In this document: positions 25,789 to 33,314 of the stretch, piece after piece
Layout: each line of letters starts with the position of its first letter
Numbering within the stretch: position 1 is the stretch's first letter
Source of the DNA: Ancylothrix sp. D3o
Lineage (GTDB): Bacteria > Cyanobacteriota > Cyanobacteriia > Cyanobacteriales > Oscillatoriaceae
Direction: 5' to 3'
Assembly (NCBI RefSeq): GCF_025370775.1
Contig: NZ_JAMXEX010000005.1
Span: 173,046-237,045 of the forward strand
Length of the DNA: 64,000 nt
Program-made: the position numbers and the translations under genes
Notes under the pieces: generated by a model
The model's input: only the letters and a program-made list of their open reading frames with translations
What the model was told of the DNA's origin: nothing
Databases searched by the model: none

Positions 25789-26055
25789 ATGGAAACCGGC
25801 ATTGCTAAAGTAACGGCTGATAGAAAATTAGAATTGCCCGAAGAATTGCAACAGCGGCTTAATCCTTTAACGGAGTATGAAGTTTCCCTCAGCGATGATG
25901 AAATTGTTTTGAAAAAAATTAAAAAGCGGTTGACTTTGGATGAATTATACTGGCGTATCGACGCATTAGAACCCGATCCCAATCAGCCGACTCTCGAAGA
26001 AATTAGCCAGATAGTTAAGCAAGCACGACGCGAAGAAAAAACTCAGAATCTATGA
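25789..26055 (+). CDS. AbrB-like antitoxin, copy 2
   Basis: An 88-residue paralogue of copy 1. The AbrB-like N-terminal 44 residues are the same except Arg for Lys at 23. The C-terminal half (LDELYWRIDALEPDPNQPTL, EEISQIVKQARREEK) shares only the PDPNQPTLEEISQIV-like core with copy 1. The stop overlaps the toxin start by 4 bases. The ATG at 25789 corresponds to the start preferred for copy 1; an in-frame ATG at 25774 is possible. Because the DNA-binding halves and upstream regions are the same, both copies probably bind both promoters (inference). Confidence 0.85.
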   Translation: METGIAKVTADRKLELPEELQQRLNPLTEYEVSLSDDEIVLKKIKKRLTLDELYWRIDALEPDPNQPTLEEISQIVKQARREEKTQNL

Positions 26056-26474
26056 GAGTTGTACTGGATGTAAATGTCTGGATTTCTGGCTTACTTTGGC
26101 GAGGAATTCCGAGTCAGATTTTATTTTTGGCTCAAAATCAGCAAATTACTGTTTTTGCTTCGGAACCGCTTTTGTATGAACTTAAAACAAGGTTAGTTCG
26201 CCCGAAGTTTGCTTCTAAAATTATGGCTTTAAATTTAACGGTAGATGATTTGATGGAGGTGGTAGAATACTTGGTGCAAATGTGTCCGACAACTTTGGTA
26301 GAGGTTCCCCAATTGCGGGATCAAGATGATGTGAAAATATTGGCTGCGGGGGTGGCTGCGGGGGTGGAAGTTATTGTCACCGGCGATCTTGATTTACTCA
26401 CGCTTATTGAATTTCAAAATATCGCTATTCTCACCCCACAGGATTTAATCGACCGCTATTTTAGGCCGGTTTAA
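26052..26474 (+). CDS. PIN-domain toxin of the TIGR00305-like family, copy 2
   Basis: A 140-residue paralogue of the 25205 toxin: MRVVLDVNVWISGLLWRG, SEPLLYELKTRLV and RDQDDVKILAAG, IVTGDLDLL. All acidic residues are kept. The N-terminal 85 residues differ from copy 1 in more than half of positions, which is expected if each toxin is fitted to its own antitoxin. Its last 4 bases overlap the stop of the convergent Trp-rich gene at 26471. Confidence 0.87.
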   Translation: MRVVLDVNVWISGLLWRGIPSQILFLAQNQQITVFASEPLLYELKTRLVRPKFASKIMALNLTVDDLMEVVEYLVQMCPTTLVEVPQLRDQDDVKILAAGVAAGVEVIVTGDLDLLTLIEFQNIAILTPQDLIDRYFRPV

Positions 26475-26740
26475 CATTCCAATAATTGCACATCTTCCTC
26501 TTCAATTTCGTTCATTTCTTGCAAAGTTTGCCAACCGGCCATCCATTGCGCTCGGTCTTTTAAAGATTTGGCATTTAACCAAAAACGCACATTTTCATCA
26601 CAAGAAGCAACCATTTCCGCAAATACCCATTCCCCCTCATTTTTGCGGTTGACAACTTGAAAATGCCGCCATCCCCAAGTTTTTTGTTTTGCTGTCCATT
26701 TTGAACCGACTAAATGCGGAAATTTTTGCTTTTTTGGCAT
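26471..26740 (-). CDS. Trp-rich small protein (TIGR02450-like)
   Basis: An 89-residue protein with six tryptophans. The pattern LVGSKWTAKQKTWGWRHFQV, then WVFAEMVASCDENVRFWLNA and LKDRAQWMAGW matches the small Trp-rich family TIGR02450 (function unknown). Its start has AGGAG 8 bases upstream. It follows the 52-residue acidic protein gene by 14 bases and the rhomboid gene before that, so the three probably form an operon. Its 3' end was partially copied in the duplication to its left. Confidence 0.85.
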   Translation of the reverse strand: MPKKQKFPHLVGSKWTAKQKTWGWRHFQVVNRKNEGEWVFAEMVASCDENVRFWLNAKSLKDRAQWMAGWQTLQEMNEIEEEDVQLLEC

Positions 26741-26754
26741 TGGTGCTTACTCCT

Positions 26755-26913
26755 TTAAGTTTCTGTTGGTGGGTCTTCGGTTTCGGTTTCTGTGGGCATT
26801 GGTTCTTGTGTTTCTTCGGCTTCTTGGCTGTTGACTTCTTCCATCTTTTCTTGCCATTCGGACAGTTTTTGAAACAAAGATTGGTTAACGTTAAATACAG
26901 GTTCCTCTGTCAT
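26755..26913 (-). CDS. Small acidic protein of 52 residues, unknown function
   Basis: Between the rhomboid and Trp-rich genes, an ATG at 26913 opens a frame encoding MTEEPVFNVNQSLFQKLSEW, a short helical stretch QEKMEEVNSQEAEE and a Thr/Glu/Pro tail ending TEDPPTET. GAGGA lies 8 bases upstream of the start. Gaps of 20 bases on the upstream side and 14 on the downstream side, and the good ribosome binding site, support a real gene in the operon. It has about 14 acidic residues and no cysteine. It falls below common length cut-offs and could be missed in automatic annotation. Confidence 0.75.
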   Translation of the reverse strand: MTEEPVFNVNQSLFQKLSEWQEKMEEVNSQEAEETQEPMPTETETEDPPTET

Positions 26914-26933
26914 AGTTTCGTCCTCTTTTTTAT

Positions 26934-27518
26934 TTAAACTCGCTTACGTTTGGGCAAAATGCGGGCTGCTAAAATGCCGCCTATGAAGCCAAATAAATGT
27001 CCTTCCCAAGAAACTCTGGGCATGGAAGGTAAAACGCCCCAAATCAATCCTCCGTAAAAAAAGGCTACAATTAATGATAACAAAATTGAAGAAAAGTTGC
27101 GCTGAAAATAGCCGCGAAATAGCAAAAAACCCAGATAGCCAAAAATGACGCCACTGGCACCAATATGAACGCTATAAGGTGCGCCAAATAACCAAACGCC
27201 TAAACCACTAACGAGGATGGTGATGGCAGAAACTACAAAAAAATAGCTGATTTCTTGCAGCATTACCAGCCAACCGAGGATTAAAAACGGGCCGGTGTTG
27301 GTGGCTAAGTGTAAAAAATTTCCGTGCAGAAAAGGTGCAAACAAAATGCCACGCAACCCGACAGGACTGCGTGGGATAATTCCGTAACTATTTAATGCGC
27401 CGCGATAAAAAAAGATGTCGATAATTTCTATAATCCAAAAGCAAGCTACTAACCCGCCTAAAATAAGGGCTTGGGTTTTAAACTCACCGACCATTGTCTT
27501 AAATTCACCGTTACTCAT
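26934..27518 (-). CDS. Rhomboid-family intramembrane serine protease
   Basis: A 194-residue six-helix membrane protein. Rhomboid motifs are APFLHGNFLHLATN (His65 and His70), HIGASGVIFGYLG with nucleophile Ser122 in GASG, and WEGHLFGFIGGILA with catalytic His174. Rhomboids cut transmembrane segments of other membrane proteins; the substrate is unknown. It is the first gene of a short leftward operon with the 52-residue acidic protein and the Trp-rich protein. Its size is at the minimal end for the family and no extra domain is present. Confidence 0.92.
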   Translation of the reverse strand: MSNGEFKTMVGEFKTQALILGGLVACFWIIEIIDIFFYRGALNSYGIIPRSPVGLRGILFAPFLHGNFLHLATNTGPFLILGWLVMLQEISYFFVVSAITILVSGLGVWLFGAPYSVHIGASGVIFGYLGFLLFRGYFQRNFSSILLSLIVAFFYGGLIWGVLPSMPRVSWEGHLFGFIGGILAARILPKRKRV

Positions 27519-27626
27519 CTATGTACCTCTGGGGGTAGTGCGTACAGGTTGTACTCCCAGAGTAATATAAATTTTAAGTTTCCGGCTACAAAAAAGGGTC
27601 AGAAAGAGAGATTTTTTTAAAGAAGG

Positions 27627-27860
27627 TTAAATCCACTTGACACTCCGCAGCCACCGCCAGACGCCGGTTTGCCTTCTAACTTTTACGCCTTCGCTGTTTT
27701 CTTTGACAACGGCTTTTAATTCTTCGGGGGTGAAGTCAAACCCCAAGGCTTCGGCAATTTGCATAAACTCTTGAGCGTTGGCCGCTTGTTCAAATTTCTG
27801 CTGAAATTCTCGGTCGTGGGCTGCTTGGGATAAAAATTGATAGGCGCTTTCTGTTGACAT
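27627..27860 (-). CDS. Nif11-domain protein (leader-peptide family), solo
   Basis: A 77-residue protein with the Nif11 domain: ESAYQFLSQAAHDREFQQKF, ANAQEFMQIAEALGFDFTPEEL. Nif11 domains serve as leader regions of ribosomal peptide precursors or as stand-alone proteins near nitrogenase genes. The C-terminus here (RRQTGVWRWLRSVKWI) lacks a double-Gly cleavage motif and a cysteine-rich core, and no modifying enzyme lies nearby, so it is probably a stand-alone member. The ATG at 27860 is chosen because AAGGAG lies 9 bases before it; an upstream in-frame start at 27887 lacks such a site. Confidence 0.82.
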   Translation of the reverse strand: MSTESAYQFLSQAAHDREFQQKFEQAANAQEFMQIAEALGFDFTPEELKAVVKENSEGVKVRRQTGVWRWLRSVKWI

Positions 27861-27913
27861 GGTGATAATCTCCTTTTTAATTGCCATTGTTGGGTTTTTC
27901 GAGCAGAAAAATT

Positions 27914-27944
27914 TTGCTTAACTGCCTTTAAACCGGCCTATAAT
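27914..27944 (+). promoter_or_regulatory. Candidate promoter for a small RNA
   Basis: TATAAT at 27939-27944 is a perfect -10 hexamer. TTGCTT at 27914-27919 could be the -35, with a rather long 19-base spacer. Transcription would start near 27951 and read away from the Nif11 gene. Confidence 0.4.
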
Positions 27945-27950
27945 CTAGTT

Positions 27951-28094
27951 TAAGAAAAATTTTTCTGGATTTGGGCTAATTACTGACGGGGCTATCTTTA
28001 TAAGATAGCTTGTGGGGTTGGGAAATGGAAAGAGGGAGGGCAAAAATTTAAGGTTTATTGATTAGGCGTTTCCCCCCGTGACGGGGGGATTTTT
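27951..28094 (+). ncRNA. Candidate small RNA with two hairpins
   Basis: From a TATAAT box to a strong terminator, this stretch of about 144 bases has no open frame of note on the + strand. It contains a perfect 8-base stem hairpin GCTATCTTTATAAGATAGC at 27991-28009 and a single-stranded purine-rich stretch (GGAAATGGAAAGAGGGAGGG). It ends in the CCCCCCG/CGGGGGG hairpin at 28072-28088 followed by ATTTTT. The layout is that of a Rho-independent small RNA. The only evidence is sequence; no family was recognised. Confidence 0.4.
28072..28094 (+). terminator. Strong rightward terminator
   Basis: CCCCCCG-TGA-CGGGGGG (28072-28088) followed by ATTTTTG. There is no coding gene on the + strand before it, which suggests a noncoding transcript. 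The T-run is only on the + side. A second small hairpin (GCTATC at 28095, GATAGC at 28111) follows. Confidence 0.75.
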
Positions 28095-28125
28095 GCTATC
28101 TAAAAAAGCGGATAGCAAGCAAAGT

Positions 28126-30060
28126 CTACAAGTTAAATATTTCTACCGGCTCAATATTATCTGCCGGCAAAAAACCAAAAACCCGTGAATAGAAATAAAA
28201 TTCTCCATCCAAGGCGCGTTTTATGTTTTCTGCACGGCGAAACCCGTGTTGTTCTCCTTCAAAAGGTACATAAGCAACGGGTAGTTTTTTAGCTTTTAAA
28301 GCTTCTACCATGCTTTCAGCTTGATTGGGGGGGACGACTTTATCTTCGAGCCCTTGAAAGAAAATTACGGGGCAGGAAAGCCGGTCTGTATAATGGATAG
28401 GTGAGCGTTGTTGGTATAAATCTTGGCGGTCGGGATAGGGGCCAATGAGCCGGTCAAGATAACGGGCTTCAAACTTATGGGTATCGCGTGCAAGGGCTTC
28501 TAAGTCACCAATGCCATAGTAACTTGCACCGGCCTTAAAGACATTGTAAAAAGTGAGAGCGCAAAGTGTTGTATAGCCTCCCGCACTACCGCCGGCAATG
28601 GCAAGCCGGTTGTTATCAACTATATTTTGTTGGGCTACATAGCGAGCGGCATTGACGCAATCATCGACATCCACAATCCCCCAAGCGTCATCTAACCGCC
28701 GGCGGTAGTTGCGTCCGTAGCCGGTGCTACCTCCATAATTGACATCTAAAAATGCAAATCCGCGACTTGTCCAATATTGAATGCTTAAACTGAACCGACT
28801 ACTGGCGGCTGAAGTTGGCCCGCCATGACTTTTGACTAATAACGGCGGTTTTTCGCCATCTGGGGCTTGATAGTCGCGGTTTTGTGGTAAATACAAGAAA
28901 GCATGAGCGGTGAGGCCGTTTTCGGTTGGAAATTCTATGGCTTGCGGCTTGGATAAGTAGCCAGAATCCAGATTAACTTCACTAGAACGGCGCAACACTT
29001 TAATAGAGTTGGATGTGAAATCAAGCTGCACGATGGCTGTGGGTTCCACTGCTGAACCGGCCAGTAATAAGGCAGTATTGCCTACCACCACCAACTCAGT
29101 AATGTCGCTATAGGTTGTATCAACCGGCTGTAACTGTTTTGTGCCGGTATCCAAAATTGCCAGATGCCAAAGGCCGTTTTTTGTATAGGTACAAAGAAGC
29201 TGCTGAGGCGCGATGAAAGTATAAGTTTGCATCCCAAAAATCCATTGAGGCCGGCCAAACTCAGCTTCCATTTCGCAGAGAGGCTCTATTTTTTCGTCAA
29301 CGTAGCGATACAAATTCCACCAGCCGGTACGGTCACTCACAAAATATAGAATTCCATCGGGCGACCATTCTGGCTGAAAAATCGACTCTTCGCGGCCACC
29401 GGCAATCAATTGTTTTTCTGCCAAACTGCCATCAGGGAGAATTTCTGCTACCCATAATTCGGTTCCATCCCAAGGTAAATTAGGATGATTCCAACTTATC
29501 CAACACAGTTTTTTTCCGTCTGGACTTAAACGCGCTGAGGCATAAAAATCATCGCCAGAAACTAATATTTTGCCACTATTCTCGGTGTCTAATGTTATGC
29601 TGACAATTGTATTAACAGGTTCGTGACTGTTAGCGCTGTGGTCTTCGCGGACGCAAATTAAGCGGTTATTTTGCTTATCAAAAATTGCATCTGCATACCG
29701 CAAGTTTACGCCTTCGGGTGTCAGGGGTTGCGGTTGAGTATCGCTGGTTTGTTGATAAAGCCGGCCATCGGCAAAGTTAGAAAAAAAGATGTTTCCTTCT
29801 GCTACTAAACAAGCACCGCCGCCGTATTCGTGAACGCGACTCCGAATGTTAAAACCTTCGGGGGTGAGGTCTGTGGTTGTTCCGTCGGGGGTGCGTTTAA
29901 CTAGGACGTTTCTCCCGCCTTCTTTTGGCCGGTTTTCTATCCAGTAAAGGTTTTCACCTTCCACAGCAATTCCCCCTAAACCGATGGTTTCACCAACAAT
30001 TAAATCGCTGGTGATGGGAGATTTCCATGAACCGTAAGAGGCAATTTTTGCTTGAGTCAT
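28126..30060 (-). CDS. S9 family peptidase (prolyl oligopeptidase / dipeptidyl-peptidase type)
   Basis: A 644-residue serine peptidase. The N-terminal 390 residues form WD40-like propeller repeats ([40 protein letters not shown]). The C-terminal alpha/beta-hydrolase domain has the nucleophile in [14 protein letters not shown], the acid in [13 protein letters not shown] and the histidine in [11 protein letters not shown]. Such enzymes remove short peptides from oligopeptides; it has no evident signal peptide, so it is likely cytoplasmic. The ATG at 30060 ([10 protein letters not shown]) is chosen as start; the frame stays open to 30129 but that part looks non-coding. Confidence 0.92.
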   Translation of the reverse strand: MTQAKIASYGSWKSPITSDLIVGETIGLGGIAVEGENLYWIENRPKEGGRNVLVKRTPDGTTTDLTPEGFNIRSRVHEYGGGACLVAEGNIFFSNFADGRLYQQTSDTQPQPLTPEGVNLRYADAIFDKQNNRLICVREDHSANSHEPVNTIVSITLDTENSGKILVSGDDFYASARLSPDGKKLCWISWNHPNLPWDGTELWVAEILPDGSLAEKQLIAGGREESIFQPEWSPDGILYFVSDRTGWWNLYRYVDEKIEPLCEMEAEFGRPQWIFGMQTYTFIAPQQLLCTYTKNGLWHLAILDTGTKQLQPVDTTYSDITELVVVGNTALLLAGSAVEPTAIVQLDFTSNSIKVLRRSSEVNLDSGYLSKPQAIEFPTENGLTAHAFLYLPQNRDYQAPDGEKPPLLVKSHGGPTSAASSRFSLSIQYWTSRGFAFLDVNYGGSTGYGRNYRRRLDDAWGIVDVDDCVNAARYVAQQNIVDNNRLAIAGGSAGGYTTLCALTFYNVFKAGASYYGIGDLEALARDTHKFEARYLDRLIGPYPDRQDLYQQRSPIHYTDRLSCPVIFFQGLEDKVVPPNQAESMVEALKAKKLPVAYVPFEGEQHGFRRAENIKRALDGEFYFYSRVFGFLPADNIEPVEIFNL

Positions 30061-30154
30061 TTTTTTAGCTTTTTTTGATTCCTTTTCTATTATAAATTGT
30101 AGGCTGGGTTGAGCGAATGCGAAACCCATCTTTCTGTTTTATGGAATATTTAAT

Positions 30155-31051
30155 TTAATTAGCTTCCAGTACAACTTCAGGAATTAACACCGGCCCATTT
30201 TCCCTCACCTCAATTTTTCCAATCCCTAACAAAGTTGAATTTTCATTATAAACCTGTACAGGAAAGTTGTTATTTTCGCCTTCAAATTCAACAATTTTCT
30301 GACCTTGGCACCAACGCCGGGCCGGTGTTTCTGCGAGGGTAATGGCGGCTAAATGCGAGAGAACTTTGGCGGGAGAAATTAGTTGAAAATTTCCTTGATT
30401 GAGTGATTCTTCTATTTTTTCAAAAGTCACACTTTCTGTTATCTCAAATCCGCTGCTTTCTGTCCGAGTTAAATGAGCAAGAGTTCCGCCAACTTTAAGG
30501 GCACTTCCCAAGTCGCGGGCAATGGATCTAATATAGGTGCCAGGGCCACAAGAAATGCTGATATCAATTTCTGGATAATCTGCCGGTCTCCAGTCTAAAA
30601 TTTCAATTTTATAGATATTTACTTCGCGGGCCGGTACGTTTATTTCTTCTCCTTTTCGCGCTAAATCATAAAGACGTTTGCCGCCAATTTGAATCGCGCT
30701 GTAGTTGGGGGGAATTTGCTGGATTTTGCCTATAAAGGACTGATTTAAAATGTCTTGGATAGTTTCTAAACTTAAATTATTAACCGCTATTTGGGAAATA
30801 ATTTCTCCTTCGAGATCGTCGGTAGTTGTTTGCACTCCCAGGCGAATTGTAGCGCGGTAGGCTTTATCATCGCGCAAAAATTGTAAGAGTCTGGTTGCTT
30901 TGCCAATGGCGACCGGCAAGACACCAACGGCGGCGGGGTCTAATGTGCCGGCGTGACCAATTTTTTTGATGCGTAAAAGCCGGCGTAGTTTGGCTACACA
31001 GTCGTGAGAAGTCATTTGTAGCGGTTTGTTTAAGTTTAAAAATCCTTGCAC
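30155..31051 (-). CDS. truB: tRNA pseudouridine(55) synthase TruB
   Basis: Makes pseudouridine 55 in the T-loop of tRNAs. The 298-residue product shows GFLNLNKPLQMTSHDCVAKL, then KIGHAGTLDPAAVGVLPVAI with catalytic Asp38, the KAYRATIRLGVQTTTDDLEG segment and IQQIPPNYSAIQIGGKRLYD. GPGTYIRSIARDLG is the usual later motif. The C-terminal 60 residues correspond to a PUA-like tail. It follows the S9 peptidase in the opposite order of transcription on the same strand, with a 95-base gap. Confidence 0.96.
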   Translation of the reverse strand: MQGFLNLNKPLQMTSHDCVAKLRRLLRIKKIGHAGTLDPAAVGVLPVAIGKATRLLQFLRDDKAYRATIRLGVQTTTDDLEGEIISQIAVNNLSLETIQDILNQSFIGKIQQIPPNYSAIQIGGKRLYDLARKGEEINVPAREVNIYKIEILDWRPADYPEIDISISCGPGTYIRSIARDLGSALKVGGTLAHLTRTESSGFEITESVTFEKIEESLNQGNFQLISPAKVLSHLAAITLAETPARRWCQGQKIVEFEGENNNFPVQVYNENSTLLGIGKIEVRENGPVLIPEVVLEAN

Positions 31052-31182
31052 GGCCCCAATTTTAAAAAAGCAACAACTCTCCTATTTTATCGCACTGTGC
31101 TTATCTCAGCATTCACTCCAACCCTATTTTCTTGAAAAACCTAGGTTTTTTCTTAGAATTTTTGCTGATAATTTTTCTCTCG

Positions 31183-32928
31183 CTATCTCCCTTGAAAAGC
31201 TTGCAATAACTGTTCTGCTGTCAGAGATTGAATCAGACTTAAAGGCATAGGTTCTCGGCTGATTAATTTGGCATAAGAGGCTTGTAAATAGGGGCGATAT
31301 TCTTCACGATTTGCCAAATATGTTTGAAAAAAAGCTAAACCCAAAGCTTGCACATAACGACGGGCTAAAGATGGGGAAGGGCCAATCACTTCTGAGGGAA
31401 TTGGGACGACTCCTCCCCCCCCTGGTAAGTCTGCTTCTGCTAGGGTAGAAAAGTGGGTACTGTTGTTAATTAAAACTAAATATTTGTTGATGGTTTTTAA
31501 CCAGGTAAACGGTTCGATTTGTTCGGGTAAAGCGGGGGCTGCGGTATCGGCACTGCCAGCAATTAACATCACCGGCACTTTGATTTGTTCTATGCTTTTT
31601 TGTCCCAAAACACTGCTATTAATGGGGTTGATAGCAATAATAGCTTTAATTCGGGAATCATTCAGCGAATACTCGGCGGGGGGCAATATTTGGGCGCGAC
31701 ATTGCAACAGTAAAGAAATATTCCAGCTTTCGTTAGGAAGTTCGCAGTCTTTTTGTAGTTCTTGAAAATCTATCGGTGCACCGGCTAAAGCTAAGGCAGT
31801 ATAACCTCCAAAAGATTGCCCCACCACACCAACTTGCTGTAAGTTTAGTTTGCCGGTGAGGCTGAAATCGGTTTTTTCTAAGCTGGTGAGGCTGTCGAGT
31901 AAGTATTTAATATCAAGGGGCCGGTCTAAAAATTCGGTGGGTTCTGCTACCTCAGAAGCGGTACCATTAATTAAGGCTTGTAATTGATCGACATCGCTAC
32001 CGGGGTGTTGGGGAACTGCAACAAAAAAACCATAAGATGCCAGATGTTCTGCTAAGTATTGAAATGTCTTTCTGGCAGAACCTAAACCATGCGAAATGAC
32101 AATCACGGGGGCCGGTTGATTTAAGCCTTGAGGGATATAAAGATCGACGGGAAAAACTCGATTTCCCTGGGCTGTTGGTGTGGTACGATTTTGGACGCTG
32201 ATATTAATTGATTGAGTTGTCCAATTCACCGGCCCCTGTTTGGATAAGTCAAGGGGCAAATTTTTGGCAGCCGCTAGATCGGTAGATGAAATAGCTGTCA
32301 ATGGCAAAAAGGGATTCGCCGCTGCTTCGGCTGTGGAAAGCCGGTTAATTAAAGCCGTTGCTTGATTGGTTTGATTAACGATTTGTTGCAGTTCTCTTGC
32401 AATTTGGGAAGCGCGGGTTAAGTCAATGCGGATGCCTTCGGTAGGAAATTTTTTCAAGAAATTTAAAAGCGTTAAACCTTCTGAATCAGAAGCAGCTAAA
32501 ATTAAAGCAGCGCGAATTGCATATAAACCCGGTTGTCGCGTCCCTGTTTTAATCACTTCCCCTAATCTTTGCAGGGCTATTTCTCCTTGAGGGGTATAAA
32601 GAAATTGGGAAATAATAACTGGGTTAACATCGGCTCGCAAAAGCAATATATTTCGCAATTGTTCAAGCTGTTCTGGTGTTGCATACTGAGCATAAACGGC
32701 TAAGTCTTCATCGAGAATTCCTTGTTTAGCATAGGCTTCCAAGGAGGCTACAGAAATGGAACGCTCAACGACAGCATAATTGGCAAAAATTCGTTCTGCT
32801 GCCAAAGTTTGAGCCGGCATCAGCAAATTAAATGCCAATAATAAAAAGTAAAGGACGTTTGGTGTGTTTTTTGTCATAGTGAGAGGGTATTTTTTCAGCT
32901 TTGATAAAACAGAATTAGAGCAGTTCAT
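31183..32928 (-). CDS. Exported alpha/beta hydrolase with N-terminal DUF1400
   Basis: A 581-residue protein. A hydrophobic signal segment (VLYFLLLAFNLLMPAQTLAA) ends near residue 42. The next 130 residues match DUF1400, a cyanobacterial helical module (ISVASLEAYAKQGILDEDLA, YATPEQLEQLRNILLLRADV). The hydrolase domain starts near 260 with PAPVIVISHGLGSARKTFQY and has the nucleophile in VVGQSFGGYTALALAG, the acid likely in MLIAGSADTAAPA and the histidine in INNSTHFSTLAE. It resembles lipase/PAF-acetylhydrolase-like enzymes, but the substrate is unknown. The ATG at 32928 is chosen because GAGG lies 8 bases before it. Alternatives at 32961 and 32877 have none. Confidence 0.87.
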   Translation of the reverse strand: MNCSNSVLSKLKKYPLTMTKNTPNVLYFLLLAFNLLMPAQTLAAERIFANYAVVERSISVASLEAYAKQGILDEDLAVYAQYATPEQLEQLRNILLLRADVNPVIISQFLYTPQGEIALQRLGEVIKTGTRQPGLYAIRAALILAASDSEGLTLLNFLKKFPTEGIRIDLTRASQIARELQQIVNQTNQATALINRLSTAEAAANPFLPLTAISSTDLAAAKNLPLDLSKQGPVNWTTQSINISVQNRTTPTAQGNRVFPVDLYIPQGLNQPAPVIVISHGLGSARKTFQYLAEHLASYGFFVAVPQHPGSDVDQLQALINGTASEVAEPTEFLDRPLDIKYLLDSLTSLEKTDFSLTGKLNLQQVGVVGQSFGGYTALALAGAPIDFQELQKDCELPNESWNISLLLQCRAQILPPAEYSLNDSRIKAIIAINPINSSVLGQKSIEQIKVPVMLIAGSADTAAPALPEQIEPFTWLKTINKYLVLINNSTHFSTLAEADLPGGGGVVPIPSEVIGPSPSLARRYVQALGLAFFQTYLANREEYRPYLQASYAKLISREPMPLSLIQSLTAEQLLQAFQGR

Positions 32929-33314
32929 CTTTAAAACCTCTTCTAAAAATTTAACATTCAAGAACCTCCTCCTAGCCTTCCCCTTGCGTGGCGAGGGAAT
33001 AATCTTCTGCCCCTCCCTTACCTGGGGAGGGGGTTGGGGAAGAGGTGGTGGAAGGTAGTTTTTTATTGATTATCTCTGGTTTTTCCCCTGGTTGCCAACT
33101 GTTCTTTTCTTCTTTTGTCCTAAACCTCTGCTTTTTTGCCCCCGCAACTATGCCTCAAACAACCAGACGCTCCCCTTTTTAAAGAAAATTTAAAGACCCT
33201 CTTCTTGAATTTTTTACCTTAATTTGCTAAAATTAGATAAACAGATATTTTAATTTTAGTTTCTGGTAGAAAAAATTTCAACACTTTTATAAACATTTAG
33301 AAGGGGTTAAGAGT
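32929..33314. other. Divergent intergenic region with a C/G-rich interspersed element
   Basis: This 386-base gap separates the leftward hydrolase from the rightward giant kinase. From about 32963 to 33057 it holds a C-rich/G-rich element (CCTCCTCCTAGCCTTCCCC early, TGGGGAGGGGGTTGGGG late) that resembles those at 1268 and 46711. The last 120 bases are A/T-rich and should contain the kinase promoter. AGAAGGGG lies 8 bases before the kinase ATG. No gene is seen. Confidence 0.5.

Larger units (their letters stand above)
25660..26510. repeat. Tandem duplication, unit 2 (AbrB-like/PIN module)
   Basis: Unit 2 of the direct duplication. It starts with TTTGCACGTTTGGCGAC, and GCGACAAAAATATTTGAAG recurs 849 bases from unit 1. 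The right end lies within the 3' end of the Trp-rich gene, whose complete copy is here. That suggests unit 1 arose from unit 2 and carried a piece of the neighbour along. Confidence 0.85.

Noticed and set aside
24811..26510. Insertion sequence or composite transposon as cause of the toxin-antitoxin duplication
   Set aside because: No transposase gene or terminal inverted repeats flank the units; a plain tandem duplication explains the direct repeats.
27627..27860. Lanthipeptide or other modified-peptide cluster around the Nif11 gene
   Set aside because: No leader cleavage motif, Cys/Ser/Thr-rich core, synthetase or transporter-peptidase lies nearby.
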